Assembly (NCBI RefSeq): GCF_021390195.1
Contig: NZ_CP090003.1
Coordinates: 4,299,501 to 4,363,500 of the forward strand
Source of the DNA: Flagellimonas sp. CMM7
GTDB taxonomy: Bacteria > Bacteroidota > Bacteroidia > Flavobacteriales > Flavobacteriaceae
Reading direction: 5' to 3'
Length of the DNA stretch: 64,000 nucleotides
Both the position numbers and the translations under genes were made by a program. The notes beneath the pieces were generated by a model. It saw only the letters and a list, made by a program, of their open reading frames with translations, did not search any database and had not been told where the DNA came from. Of this stretch, positions 37,571 through 47,596 are shown one piece after another; positions within the stretch are counted from its first letter, which is position 1, and each line of letters starts with the position of its first letter.

Positions 37571-38992
37571 CTATTTGTTTTTCCAAAGAGCTTCCATTGC
37601 TTCCAAAGTTTTTCCTTTCGTTTCTGGAACAAATTTCCAAACAAACCACATAGCCAATATTGACATGATACCATATACCCAATACGCAAAACCATGGTTA
37701 AATTGTTCTGTTAATTGTGTATTATCATTCATCATCGGGAATGTTAAAGACACTAAATAATTAGAAATCCATTGTGCAGCTACTGCTACTGCCATAGCCT
37801 TGCCCCTAATTTTGTTTGGAAAAATTTCTGAAAGTAACACCCATGTAACTGGCCCCCAACTCAAGGCGAAACTTGCTACGTATAGCATCATGCATCCTAA
37901 AGCTAAATATCCCGTAGCTCCAGAGAAAAACACAAACCCAAGTGCTAACATGGCAACTGCCATCCCTAAAGCTCCTATTAGCATCAGAGGTTTTCTACCA
38001 CGCTTATCGACAGTTTTTATAGCTATAATAGTAAATAGGAAGTTTACGATTCCTACAATAATGGTTAACAACAATGCACCATCTGTATTTGGGTCTATAG
38101 ATTTAAAGATTTCTGGTGCGTAATACAATACGACGTTTATTCCAACGAATTGCTGAAAAACAGACAATGCGATACCTATGAGTATGATACCCCAACCATA
38201 GGACAATAACTTTCCTGAAGTTTCAATTACAGAACCTTTAATTTCTGATAAAATCTTTTTTCCTTCTACCTCTCCATTTACTTTTATAAGTACATCTAAT
38301 GCTTCTTCTGGTTTATTTTTTAGCATTAAAGAACGTGGTGTGTCTGGTACAAAAAATAAAAAGGCCAAAAATAATCCTGCTGGAATAATTTCTGACGCAA
38401 ACATCCATCTCCAACCTATTTCATTTAACCAAGCATCTGAACCTCCGCCTCTTGAAATAAAATAGTTAACAAAATACACCACCATAAAACCTCCAACAAT
38501 AGCTAATTGATTAAAGGACACTAACTTGCCTCTGCTCTTGGCAGGTGCAATTTCTGCTATATAAAGTGGTGATAGCATCGATGCTAAACCAACGCCAATA
38601 CCGCCTATAATTCTATAAATAATAAAAATCGTTGAAAAGGTATGATCTAACTCACCAATAGGTGCAATAAACATTTCTGGCATTGCTGAACCGAGAGCAG
38701 AAACTAAAAATAAAATAGCAGCTAAAATTAGCCCCTTTTTCCTACCTAATGTTTTGCTTACAAGTCCGCCAGAAACACCTCCAATAATACAACCTATTAA
38801 AGCACTTGCCACTAAGAAACCTTTAAAAGCATTTGCTGAACCTTCTGATAATCCTTTTGGGTTTACAAAAAAGCTTTCCAATGACCCTACTGTACCTGAA
38901 ATTACGCCTGTATCATACCCAAATAATAACCCTCCAAGTGTTGCGACTAATGTGAGTTTGATCAAGTACTTTGAATTGGTTGACTTTCCCAT
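37571..38992 (-). CDS. xylE: sugar porter MFS transporter, XylE-like D-xylose:H+ symporter
   Basis: 473 residues with 12 membrane segments. Sugar-porter signatures are present: FGYDTGVISGT in helix 1, GRKKGL after helix 2, RIIGGIGVGLASMLSPLYIAE, VPDTPRSLMLKNKPEEAL, the second GRKPLM, and VPETKGKTLEAM at the end. The glutamine pair of helix 7 (FQQFVGINVVLYYAPEIF) is typical of XylE-type carriers. The xylA-xylB neighbours make D-xylose the likely substrate. The symbol is assigned from context and family, not from a tested specificity. Confidence 0.88.
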   Translation of the reverse strand: MGKSTNSKYLIKLTLVATLGGLLFGYDTGVISGTVGSLESFFVNPKGLSEGSANAFKGFLVASALIGCIIGGVSGGLVSKTLGRKKGLILAAILFLVSALGSAMPEMFIAPIGELDHTFSTIFIIYRIIGGIGVGLASMLSPLYIAEIAPAKSRGKLVSFNQLAIVGGFMVVYFVNYFISRGGGSDAWLNEIGWRWMFASEIIPAGLFLAFLFFVPDTPRSLMLKNKPEEALDVLIKVNGEVEGKKILSEIKGSVIETSGKLLSYGWGIILIGIALSVFQQFVGINVVLYYAPEIFKSIDPNTDGALLLTIIVGIVNFLFTIIAIKTVDKRGRKPLMLIGALGMAVAMLALGFVFFSGATGYLALGCMMLYVASFALSWGPVTWVLLSEIFPNKIRGKAMAVAVAAQWISNYLVSLTFPMMNDNTQLTEQFNHGFAYWVYGIMSILAMWFVWKFVPETKGKTLEAMEALWKNK

Positions 38993-39016
38993 AATGCTTA
39001 TTTTCGCTTGGTTAGT

Positions 39017-40341
39017 TTATATATACTGATTAATTATATTTTCAAATAATTCTTGTTTACCACTTTTTAGTTGTAGTTCACCATTTTCTTTGGCTATTTT
39101 GTATAGTGCTTTCAAATTCAATTTCCCTGTTTCAAAATCTTTACCTTTGCCTGTATCGAATGAACTATAGCGTTCTCTTCTAAGTTTTTTATAAGGTGAT
39201 GATGTGATAATTCGATCTGCTATTAATAAGGCTCTTGCAAAGGTGTCAGCACCTCCAATATGTGCATGAAAACATCCTCCTTATCGGTAGAATTTCTTCT
39301 TATTTTAGCATCGAAATTAATACCGCCTCCTTGTAAACCACCTGCATTTAAGAATACTAACATAGCCTCGGTAGTTTCTTGAATGTTATTTGGAAATTGA
39401 TCGGTGTCCCAACCATTTTGGTAATCGCCTCGATTGGCATCTATACTTCCTAGCATTCCAGCTTTGGCTGCAACGGCCAATTCATGTTGCATCGTATGCT
39501 GAGCCAGAGTAGCATGATTTACCTCAATATTTAATTTAAAGTCATAATCTAATCCATATTTTTTTAAAAAACCTATGGTAGTAGCTGAATCAAAATCGTA
39601 TTGATGCTTCATTGGTTCCATAGGCTTAGGTTCAATAAAGAAAGTTCCTTTAAACCCTTGTCCTCTGGCATAATCTCGGCAAATTGTAAGAAACTGTGCC
39701 ATATGGTCTAGCTCCCTACCCATATCTGTATTTAATAAAGACATGTAACCTTCTCGGCCTCCCCAAAATACATAGTTCTCTCCACCTAATTTGATTGTAG
39801 CATCTAAGGCTAACTTTATTTGTCCACCTGCTCTAGCTAACACATTAAAATCAGGGTTAGTCGCTGCACCATTCATATATCGTGGGTTTGAAAAACAGTT
39901 TGCCGTTCCCCATAATAATTTAACACCGCTATCTGCCTGTTTTCCTTTTATATAATCAGTAATGATATCTAATCGTTTTTCTGATTCTGTAAAGGTTGCT
40001 CCCTCTTGAATTAAATCGAAATCATGAAAACAGAAATAATCGAAGCCCATTTTTGAAATAAACTCGAATGCAGCATCAGCCTTATGCTTTGCTGCCTGAA
40101 TAGGGTCTGATGATTGATCCCATTCAAAATTTTGAGTCCCTGGCCCAAACGGATCGGCTCCAACGCCACAAAACGTATGCCAATAGGCTATGGCAAATTT
40201 AAAATGTTCTCGCATGGTCTTTCCAGCTACTACTTTATCTGAATCATACCATTTATAGGCTAATGGGTTGTCTGAGTTTTGCCCTTCGTATCTAATTTCT
40301 CCAATGCCCCTGTAGTATTCTTTTTCTCCTAATAAAATCAT
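39017..40341 (-). pseudogene. xylA: xylose isomerase, frameshifted
   Basis: D-xylose to D-xylulose isomerase. The first frame reads 372 codons from 40341 to a stop at 39223 and holds the active site: [44 protein letters not shown] and GSIDANRGD. The last 84 residues are missing from it but present in the next frame down to 39017 ([47 protein letters not shown]). Restoring one C on minus at 39268/39269 turns VFM-HI into [12 protein letters not shown], the normal family sequence, and gives 441 residues, the standard length. It lies 2 bases after xylB. The missing base may be a sequencing error; if real, the enzyme is truncated. Confidence 0.88.
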
Positions 40342-40343
40342 TC

Positions 40344-41822
40344 TTAATAGTTTAAAAGTCGTTCTAAATTTATTTTCCAGTGTTCATATGCATGGGCATA
40401 TGATTCTATATTCTTTAATGGCATATAGGTTGTTACGTGATCATTTTTTATAATGTTCTCACCAAACTCTATAAAATTACCATTAATTAATCCAGCAGCT
40501 CTTGCTGCTCCAATTGCTCCTGTGGTATTATATATTTCAATCTCATGTCCAATAAGGGTTGCTACTGTATTTGAAAATATTTCTGAGCGAAAAAGATTAT
40601 CGTTACCAGCTCTAATGACGTTAATTGCATCATGGTCGTTTTTTAATATCTCCCCATAAACAAACGAAAAAGCGATTCCTTCAAGTGCTGCACGATACAA
40701 ATGACCATGACTGTGCTTATTTAAATTTAAATTACAGAAATGCGTTCCGATTGTTCGGTTATTAAACATCCTTTCAGCTCCATTTCCAAACGGAATCACG
40801 GAAACACCGTTTGATCCAACATCGATTTTAGATGCCTTGCGATTCATATTTTCGTAGGAATTATCAATGCCATGATTTCGCAACCATCTATACATTATCC
40901 CCGCGCCATTAATACAGAGCAACTTCCCTATAGAAGGTTTTTCTTCGGTGTAGTTAACATGGGCAAACTGATTGATACGCTCAGTCTCCTTAGAGTTAAG
41001 GCTTTCAATAACAGCATAAATGACTCCTGAAGTACCTCCAGTTGCGGCCACCTCTCCGTGATTGAAAATATTTAATGACAAGGCATTATTAGGCTGATCT
41101 CCAGACCGATAAGTCACAGGGATTCCTTTTGGCAACCCTGTTTCTTTTGCTGCGCTATCTGAAACAGTTCCTTGATTGGAGAAGTTATTGACTATTTCAG
41201 GGGTTAGGCCATTATCAATCCCATAATACTCCAATAACCAATCAGCCGAGTTATTGTTTTTATAGTCCCAAAGAATACCTTCCGAAAGTCCGTTCTTCGT
41301 TGTAACTATTTCTTCGGTTAGCTTATGGGCGATGTAATCCCCTGGAAGCATGTACTTATAAATTCTCTCATAAAGTTCTGGTTCATTGTCTCGTACCCAC
41401 TTTAGTTTAGAAGCCGTAAAATTACCAGGTGAATTCATTAAATGCTCCATGCATTTGGCAGTTCCTATCTCATTAAATGCTTTGTTTCCAATTTCCACGG
41501 CCCGACTGTCACACCATAGAATAGCATTTCTAATCGGTTTTCCTTCTTTATCCACAATTACCAAACCATGCATTTGATAAGAAATACCAATAGCCTGAAT
41601 CTTAGAGGCATCTATATTTGCCCCATGAATTGCACGTTTTGTAACTATACAAATGTGCTTCCACCAAACTTCCGGATCTTGTTCCGCCCAATTACTATGA
41701 GGCGATACTATTTCCATTTCTTCATTAGGCTCTTGTAAGGTGATTATTTTTTTCCCGCTTAAAGCCTCTACGGTAGCAACCTTTATTGATGAACTCCCAA
41801 TGTCATATCCTAAATAATACAA
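40344..41822 (-). CDS. xylB: xylulokinase
   Basis: 492 residues of the FGGY kinase family, phosphorylating D-xylulose to xylulose 5-phosphate. Seen: [18 protein letters not shown] at the N-terminus, the substrate-site [18 protein letters not shown] and ILWCDSRA, the ATP-site [13 protein letters not shown] [13 protein letters not shown], and the C-terminal [10 protein letters not shown]. It is full length. With xylA (2 bases downstream), the symporter and the epimerase it makes a complete isomerase-type xylose pathway. Confidence 0.94.
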   Translation of the reverse strand: MYYLGYDIGSSSIKVATVEALSGKKIITLQEPNEEMEIVSPHSNWAEQDPEVWWKHICIVTKRAIHGANIDASKIQAIGISYQMHGLVIVDKEGKPIRNAILWCDSRAVEIGNKAFNEIGTAKCMEHLMNSPGNFTASKLKWVRDNEPELYERIYKYMLPGDYIAHKLTEEIVTTKNGLSEGILWDYKNNNSADWLLEYYGIDNGLTPEIVNNFSNQGTVSDSAAKETGLPKGIPVTYRSGDQPNNALSLNIFNHGEVAATGGTSGVIYAVIESLNSKETERINQFAHVNYTEEKPSIGKLLCINGAGIMYRWLRNHGIDNSYENMNRKASKIDVGSNGVSVIPFGNGAERMFNNRTIGTHFCNLNLNKHSHGHLYRAALEGIAFSFVYGEILKNDHDAINVIRAGNDNLFRSEIFSNTVATLIGHEIEIYNTTGAIGAARAAGLINGNFIEFGENIIKNDHVTTYMPLKNIESYAHAYEHWKINLERLLNY

Positions 41823-41876
41823 GTGCCTAAATATTAAATAGTTATATGCTTCTCCACCATAATTTCTGATTACCGT

Positions 41877-43232
41877 TTATCTTACTTCGTAACGGTGCAT
41901 TTTGGGCTGATTATTATTATAAATTAAATGGACCATTTCTTTGGATTTGCTCTCAAGCTCTTCAACTACCTTGTAGAATTCTTTCTCTAAGTATTTTTCC
42001 AGACCCATTGTTTTAAATTTTAAATAACGTTGGTAATCTTCATTATCCTCTAAATCTTCATCCTCATCTTCATCCCATCCTACTTCTAAGGTCTTACGCA
42101 GTAACCATTCATCCCTTATCATTACTATAAGCTCCTCATTACGTGCTTTGTTAATTTCTGCCACCCTCAAAGCCTGTTGATATTGAGGCGTCTTCTCATT
42201 ACTTTGTAGTTCTACACCTTGAGCAAATTCTAAATGCGAATAAGTGCCAACTACAGTTCCATCTATCAGCAACTCGTAATCACCATATTCCAAACCAACA
42301 ATTTGTACTAGCTCTTTCCCCATTTTAGTACCTGCTTGTGTTAGCTTGAAGGCCATTTGGGCATCATTAGGCACTACCCATGGCAATGAATTTGCCTTAA
42401 AATTGAATGATATGTTCTTCTCTGTAGAATTACTTATTAATCCATTATCTGCTGAATATATCCAAGTATCGTCTCTTTTATCAATGACAATTTTTGAAAC
42501 CAAGGAATTAGCTTCTATCCCCTTTAAAAAGGAAAGTGCCATTATAAGTTGCCCATCACTTTCAGGATGTACGGCATCAGGAACAAAGGTGAAATCTGGA
42601 CTATCCTTGCGAGCTACGCGTGTATAATGTGTTAAATCTCCATGAAAATCGGCGTAACCATAGCCCTTTAAAGTTGCAACCTCCGCACACCATGCTCCAA
42701 AATATGCCAGTACGGCATCATAATGTAAATCTTTTACATCCTCTTCATCCACCCAATTTTCTCCAATCAAACCTTGCTGTGTGTCATATATTGTTGGTGT
42801 CAGGAGAATGGTCTTAACATTGGCCTTATCCAGCTTATTGGTCAATGTAGTCATATCCCTCTTGTAAGCATTGAAAATAGGATGCTCCCATTTAACATAT
42901 TGACCATCGTTCATTCCAATTAAAATACTTACATATTTTGGCTTATGTTTTAATACATCTTCATCTAACCTAGTAAGCACGTGTTGGGCAAAATCGCCAG
43001 ATACTCCCGCATTAATCAGATTAAGTTTTTTATTTGGGTATCTAGTGTAAAAATAGTCTTCTACATATTGGGTGTAAGCACATTGATGCGTAATGCTATT
43101 ACCAATAAAAACGAATGTATCGCCATCTTCCAAGGATACTTTGCTCAAAGATTTTTTAAATTGCTGTGCCCATAAATAATTAGAAAATATAAGTAAAAAC
43201 AGACCTATTACACGTGTATATTTATTATTCAT
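41877..43232 (-). CDS. secreted SGNH/GDSL-type esterase
   Basis: 451 residues with a signal peptide (about 1-22, NYLWAQ). The SGNH blocks are complete: Ser in FVFIGNSITHQC, Gly in INAGVSGDFA, Asn in ILIGMNDGQY, and Asp/His in FVPDAVHPESDGQL. The C-terminal 200 residues form an extra domain with a beta-rich part (VGLEYGDYELLIDGTVVG) and an acidic stretch (DEDEDEDLEDNEDY). Such proteins in PULs usually remove acetyl or similar esters from polysaccharides. It lies between the GH95-like and xylulokinase genes. Confidence 0.88.
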   Translation of the reverse strand: MNNKYTRVIGLFLLIFSNYLWAQQFKKSLSKVSLEDGDTFVFIGNSITHQCAYTQYVEDYFYTRYPNKKLNLINAGVSGDFAQHVLTRLDEDVLKHKPKYVSILIGMNDGQYVKWEHPIFNAYKRDMTTLTNKLDKANVKTILLTPTIYDTQQGLIGENWVDEEDVKDLHYDAVLAYFGAWCAEVATLKGYGYADFHGDLTHYTRVARKDSPDFTFVPDAVHPESDGQLIMALSFLKGIEANSLVSKIVIDKRDDTWIYSADNGLISNSTEKNISFNFKANSLPWVVPNDAQMAFKLTQAGTKMGKELVQIVGLEYGDYELLIDGTVVGTYSHLEFAQGVELQSNEKTPQYQQALRVAEINKARNEELIVMIRDEWLLRKTLEVGWDEDEDEDLEDNEDYQRYLKFKTMGLEKYLEKEFYKVVEELESKSKEMVHLIYNNNQPKMHRYEVR

Positions 43233-43449
43233 TTTTTTTGTTTTATAAAATATTTAAACCAGCAAGAGAAGATAATTATCCAAGTGACCATTTTTTTCTA
43301 AAGGTTTTAACAGTCTATGCGACCCAATTTCAAAAGTTACACCTTATAATTATTTTAATATTCATCTAACCTAGAGCTATTAAGGCACTTTAATTTTTTC
43401 TTCAGTTTTTAATTATTACTTGGGAATGCAAACCCCTATTTTAAGTCTC

Positions 43450-45849
43450 CTAGATAAAATTTACTTCTTGAGTCCTTCCTTTTTTAACTTGAATTGGAAT
43501 TACTTGATCTCTAAATTTAATCTTAGTAGCTCGTCCGCTTTTTGAAGTTATCAAAACCTTAGACGGTTTGCCATCTTTCCATTCCATATCTACTACAAAG
43601 CCTCCCCTTGCAGGTAAACCTTTTACTTTTCCATTAGGCCAGTTTTTAGGTAATGCCGGTAACAATTCTATTCCATCTAATGTGGATTGAAGTAGCATAT
43701 AAGAAACTACTGCTGGTAGACCGCCACTTATATCCATATTGAATATCTCCTGAGGGTCATGATAAGACACAAATGCTGTAGTCCAGTAAGAGTTTACTAG
43801 CCAATTAACACATTCTTCTGCCAATACTGCATTTTTGAGATGTGCGGAAGCCATTCCCAATTGAACTAAGCCAAAAGCCATAATACCACCATCATTTTCC
43901 CTTCTGGAAAACATTCTAGCTTCTATAGCTTTTCTCGCAGCCTCCAATAATCTTTCATTATTCTTAAAATCAGGGTCAACACCGTCATAAAGCGGGTATA
44001 AATGCGATACATGTCTGTGATCATTATTATTTTCATAACTATCCCAAATCCACTCTTTTAGTTCACCTTTTTTATCAATGGCATATTCTGGTAATGATTT
44101 CAATATATTTTCATATTCAGAAATGCGCTCTTCTGCAATATAGCCTTGCTTTGCAAGAGCAATCAAATTTCTTAACAACTGTTTCATAGCGGCAACATCC
44201 ATAGTTGCGTTAATTGCCACAGGGTGCTTACCAAGAGGCCCTACTTCTGGAGAGTAAGATGGAATAAACATATATTCCCCTTTTCTTGTCTTATATAAAA
44301 TTTGACTTAAAAAGTCGTATGCTTCTAACATAAATGGCAGTGCTCTTTCCTTAAGGTATTGTTCATCCATTGTATATAACCATCTATCATAATGAAAATG
44401 GGCAGCCCAGGCCGTACCGGCGTACCAATATAAATGGGGGAAAAATTCCGCAAAGTGATAGGCACTTCCAAACTCACTTACTCGTGAGGGCACATAAATA
44501 CCCTCCAACCCATACATAGCACTGGCATTATATTTAAAATCATCCATCATACTATCAAGCATGTTTAAATATGCGTCAGTTAATTCCTGATAGTTCGTAT
44601 TGAGTCCCAAAGCAATCGCGGAGGGCACATTACCATTTAGTGTAAAATCACCAGACCATGCCGGTCTCCATGTGCCTCCCCAAATACCTTGTAGCGAGGG
44701 TGGGGTAGCCCCAGTACTGCTTATAACATTATAGCGTCCAGCTTTAACAGATTGAACTATTAAATCTTTATTGGTGTTTTCAAAACTAGATGAAGCCAAC
44801 AATTCATTTGATGTTAAACTTGTGCTCTCATTCTCTCCTAACTCAAAACTAAACCTGTTAAACATTTCACCATGAATCTTTGCGTGTGGTGCCAACAGTT
44901 TATCGTACGACGGCTCTAAAACATCGAGCTCATTCTTCAAAGTTTCTATTTGATTACCTTCTGATTTATCGTAACTCAATTTTATGGTAGAGAGCACTAA
45001 AATTTCATCGGCGTCTATGACTTCTAATGCATTATCCCTTAATCGTATTGAACCTTTTTTATTTATAATCTTCGTAAGAACAGTATAGGACTTTAAAGAT
45101 CCCTGCCATTCTTTTTTAAAGGTCGTTTGGTAAGACAAATAATTCTTCTCAGCCGAAATATTTAAATTAGTATAATCTGTTGGATCAAAAACTTCTTCAT
45201 CTTCTTCTGCTTCCAACTGTGGAAGCTGATTAAGCAAGAACCTATAATTGAGTTTACCTCCGGTAGGGCTCGTAATTTGAAATACGGCAACATTATCCTT
45301 TCTAGAAACGAATGCTTTTCGTGAAATAATATCCTTTTCGGTACCATAATTTACGGTGACTTCTCCAGTTTCATAATTTACCGTACGAGCGTATTGGTCA
45401 TTTTTAATGGGTTGTATCGCTTGAAACTCCAACTGACATGCAGGAATATGAGGGTTCGTCCATACAAACTCGTCTTCAATTCCTATTTGTTTGCCTTCTT
45501 CAACAGCAATCATCGAAGCTTCCTTTTCCTTACCATTAAATATCAAAGTTCTGATTTCATCTAACCGGCTACTTAAATTGGGCGCTTTTAAAGGCTCGTA
45601 TTCGGGCATAAACAATTTCTCATGACTGAGTACAATTCTATCCTTGTGCACGTGGCCCGGAATTAACATACCTACAGTACCATTACCACTAATAGCAGAT
45701 TCCTCCCACTTGGAGGCTGGTTCCCTACTCAGGAAACCGTTCTGTGGAGATAGCTCAAATAGCTCCACTAAATCAACTTTGCCAACGTTTGATTTGCAGC
45801 AGCAAATACTGACAGCCAGTATTAAGCAAATTATATGTTGCTTATTCAT
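43450..45849 (-). CDS. GH95-like glycoside hydrolase lipoprotein
   Basis: 799 residues, lipoprotein signal (VSICCCKSN). The order fits GH95: the N-terminal beta domain starting with GNGTVGMLIPGHVHKDRIVL, the (alpha/alpha)6 barrel with SLQGIWGGTWRPAWSGDFTLNGN holding the Asn-x-Asn pair, YSPEVGPLG with the presumed acid Glu, HVSHLYPLYDG, an Asp in IFNMDISGG, and the C-terminal LLPALPKNWPNGKVKGLPARGGF. GH95 enzymes are alpha-1,2-L-fucosidases or alpha-L-galactosidases. Several positions differ (NGN instead of NIN, and the region after the HxSHLY motif), so the specificity may be new. An acidic insert (LEAEEDEEVFD) lies near residue 215. Confidence 0.85.
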   Translation of the reverse strand: MNKQHIICLILAVSICCCKSNVGKVDLVELFELSPQNGFLSREPASKWEESAISGNGTVGMLIPGHVHKDRIVLSHEKLFMPEYEPLKAPNLSSRLDEIRTLIFNGKEKEASMIAVEEGKQIGIEDEFVWTNPHIPACQLEFQAIQPIKNDQYARTVNYETGEVTVNYGTEKDIISRKAFVSRKDNVAVFQITSPTGGKLNYRFLLNQLPQLEAEEDEEVFDPTDYTNLNISAEKNYLSYQTTFKKEWQGSLKSYTVLTKIINKKGSIRLRDNALEVIDADEILVLSTIKLSYDKSEGNQIETLKNELDVLEPSYDKLLAPHAKIHGEMFNRFSFELGENESTSLTSNELLASSSFENTNKDLIVQSVKAGRYNVISSTGATPPSLQGIWGGTWRPAWSGDFTLNGNVPSAIALGLNTNYQELTDAYLNMLDSMMDDFKYNASAMYGLEGIYVPSRVSEFGSAYHFAEFFPHLYWYAGTAWAAHFHYDRWLYTMDEQYLKERALPFMLEAYDFLSQILYKTRKGEYMFIPSYSPEVGPLGKHPVAINATMDVAAMKQLLRNLIALAKQGYIAEERISEYENILKSLPEYAIDKKGELKEWIWDSYENNNDHRHVSHLYPLYDGVDPDFKNNERLLEAARKAIEARMFSRRENDGGIMAFGLVQLGMASAHLKNAVLAEECVNWLVNSYWTTAFVSYHDPQEIFNMDISGGLPAVVSYMLLQSTLDGIELLPALPKNWPNGKVKGLPARGGFVVDMEWKDGKPSKVLITSKSGRATKIKFRDQVIPIQVKKGRTQEVNFI

Positions 45850-45911
45850 TTTTGAATAATTTTTAACAGCTACATTAATGAATTCGTAATTATTACTTTT
45901 ACTGATTTAAA

Positions 45912-45956
45912 AACACCATACCAGAGAATAGACAAATGTTTCCTAGGTATGGTGTT
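45912..45956 (-). terminator. hairpin after susD (terminator or attenuator)
   Basis: Perfect 11-base arms (AACACCATACC and its complement) around a 23-base loop. Read on minus, the right arm runs into TTTTTAAAT. It lies 91 bases behind the susD stop and 63 bases before the GH95-like gene, so it probably lowers expression of the enzymes relative to SusCD. Confidence 0.7.
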
Positions 45957-46046
45957 AACAAACTAAACTAAAAACTAATGAAATATTCACGCTATTTTTG
46001 TTAAGACTAAAATAGATTTACTCCTTAACAATTTTGACTAACTCGA

Positions 46047-47585
46047 TTAATTTGCTTGATTGGGCAATAGGTTAGCATTCAAGTCCAATTCTCTTTGAGG
46101 AATTGGAGCTACTTCATCTTGACCATCAGTAAAAGATGCGAAATTCTCATCCTCAACCTGCTGTGCGTTATTGTATTTACCATATCGCTTTAGGTCAAAA
46201 AATCTCCAGTTTTCTCCCGATAATTCCAAAATACGTTCTTGCTCTATACGGTCTCTAAAAGCACTTTGACTTCCAGTAAAGGCCGGATATGCAGTTGCTA
46301 CCATAGGTCTTCCTGACCTAGCTCTTACCTGATCAACATATTGCACTGCTTGTGCCGTATTTCCTGCTGCATTTAAAGCTTCCGCATACATTAAAAGAAT
46401 ATCGGCATACCTAATAACAACATAATCCGTACCCCCATCGGCAAGAATAGCCATAAATGTTTGACTACCTGAAACTGGGTCAACATTATTCTCTACATTC
46501 TCTTGCTCAGAGTATTTGTAAAACCCTGTGACCAAATCCTGATTTGGAGCTCCATCAGCCCAGACCTGACCTGAAAGTCCATAGTATGTAAGCGAGGAAC
46601 CAGGATATATAATGGTGTAATCCATTCTTGAGTCCTTACTTCCCGCAGCTGTTTCCTCTCTTTGAAAGGCGTTAAGTATCATATTAGAACACTGTATATC
46701 TCCAAAAGCTCCGCCACCTTCCGAAGGACTAAAAACTTGATGACGTCTATGTGAATCCGTTTCATTAGTTGGTCCATTTTCAATAAAGTTTACAACAAAC
46801 AATGCTTCCGGATTAACCGCCCCCGTTTCTCTAAAATTATCATTAAATACAGGTAATAGGCTGTATTGATTTGAATCTATGATAGCTTTTAGCAAAGGTT
46901 CTGCTTCGGCATATCGTTGTTGTTGAAAATAGGTCTTAGCTAAAAGCGCTTGTGCAGCTCCTTTGGTTACTTTTCCATATTGGTTTTCTGGCCAACTTAG
47001 GGGGAGCTTTTGTATAGCTGATAGCAGCATACTTTCCATCAAAGCGTAAATCTGCCCGTTTTCTGCAGAACTCGGTCTATCAGATGGTTGTTGCACTCTA
47101 TCAACGTATGCTACATTTTCTCCAAACAACCCAACCAAGTTAAAATATCCTAATGCAATTAAAAATTCTGCCTGTCCAGCAATCTCTGGTTTACCAAATC
47201 TGGGTTCATTCTCCAATACCTGGTAAGCCCTACTTATTAAAGCATAGTTATTCACCCAGTGCGGGCCTCCAAATTCATCGCTGTCTGATAGTGTAAACCT
47301 TACCAATGCGTTAAACTCAAAGGGATGCTCATTAGTTCCCTCATCAGAAAGTCCTGAATATAATATATGGAAATTCTGTCCATATGTTTCCCAGAATTGC
47401 AAAACATCATATGCTGCAATTATTCCTTGTTCCAAATCTTGTTCAGTTTGCCAGAAAGCAGATTCAGACAATTCATTTGGATTGATTTGGTCTAACTCGG
47501 AGCAGCCAACCAAACCCAATAACAAGGAAAGCAAACAAATACTTTTTAATTTTCTTTTAAATATATTTTTCATCTTATTTTTCAT
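46047..47585 (-). CDS. susD: SusD/RagB-family surface glycan-binding lipoprotein
   Basis: 512 residues. Lipoprotein signal (LLLGLVGCSELDQ), then the SusD N-terminus (SAFWQTEQDLEQGIIAAYD), TPR-like helices, and the C-terminal RagB/SusD region (YADILLMYAEALNAAGN, YVDQVRARSGRP, ERILELSGENWRFFDLKRYGK). It forms the lid of the SusC transporter, whose gene is 11 bases upstream. Normal length. The product's glycan is unknown. Confidence 0.95.
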   Translation of the reverse strand: MKNKMKNIFKRKLKSICLLSLLLGLVGCSELDQINPNELSESAFWQTEQDLEQGIIAAYDVLQFWETYGQNFHILYSGLSDEGTNEHPFEFNALVRFTLSDSDEFGGPHWVNNYALISRAYQVLENEPRFGKPEIAGQAEFLIALGYFNLVGLFGENVAYVDRVQQPSDRPSSAENGQIYALMESMLLSAIQKLPLSWPENQYGKVTKGAAQALLAKTYFQQQRYAEAEPLLKAIIDSNQYSLLPVFNDNFRETGAVNPEALFVVNFIENGPTNETDSHRRHQVFSPSEGGGAFGDIQCSNMILNAFQREETAAGSKDSRMDYTIIYPGSSLTYYGLSGQVWADGAPNQDLVTGFYKYSEQENVENNVDPVSGSQTFMAILADGGTDYVVIRYADILLMYAEALNAAGNTAQAVQYVDQVRARSGRPMVATAYPAFTGSQSAFRDRIEQERILELSGENWRFFDLKRYGKYNNAQQVEDENFASFTDGQDEVAPIPQRELDLNANLLPNQAN

Positions 47586-47596
47586 CTTTAATCTTT

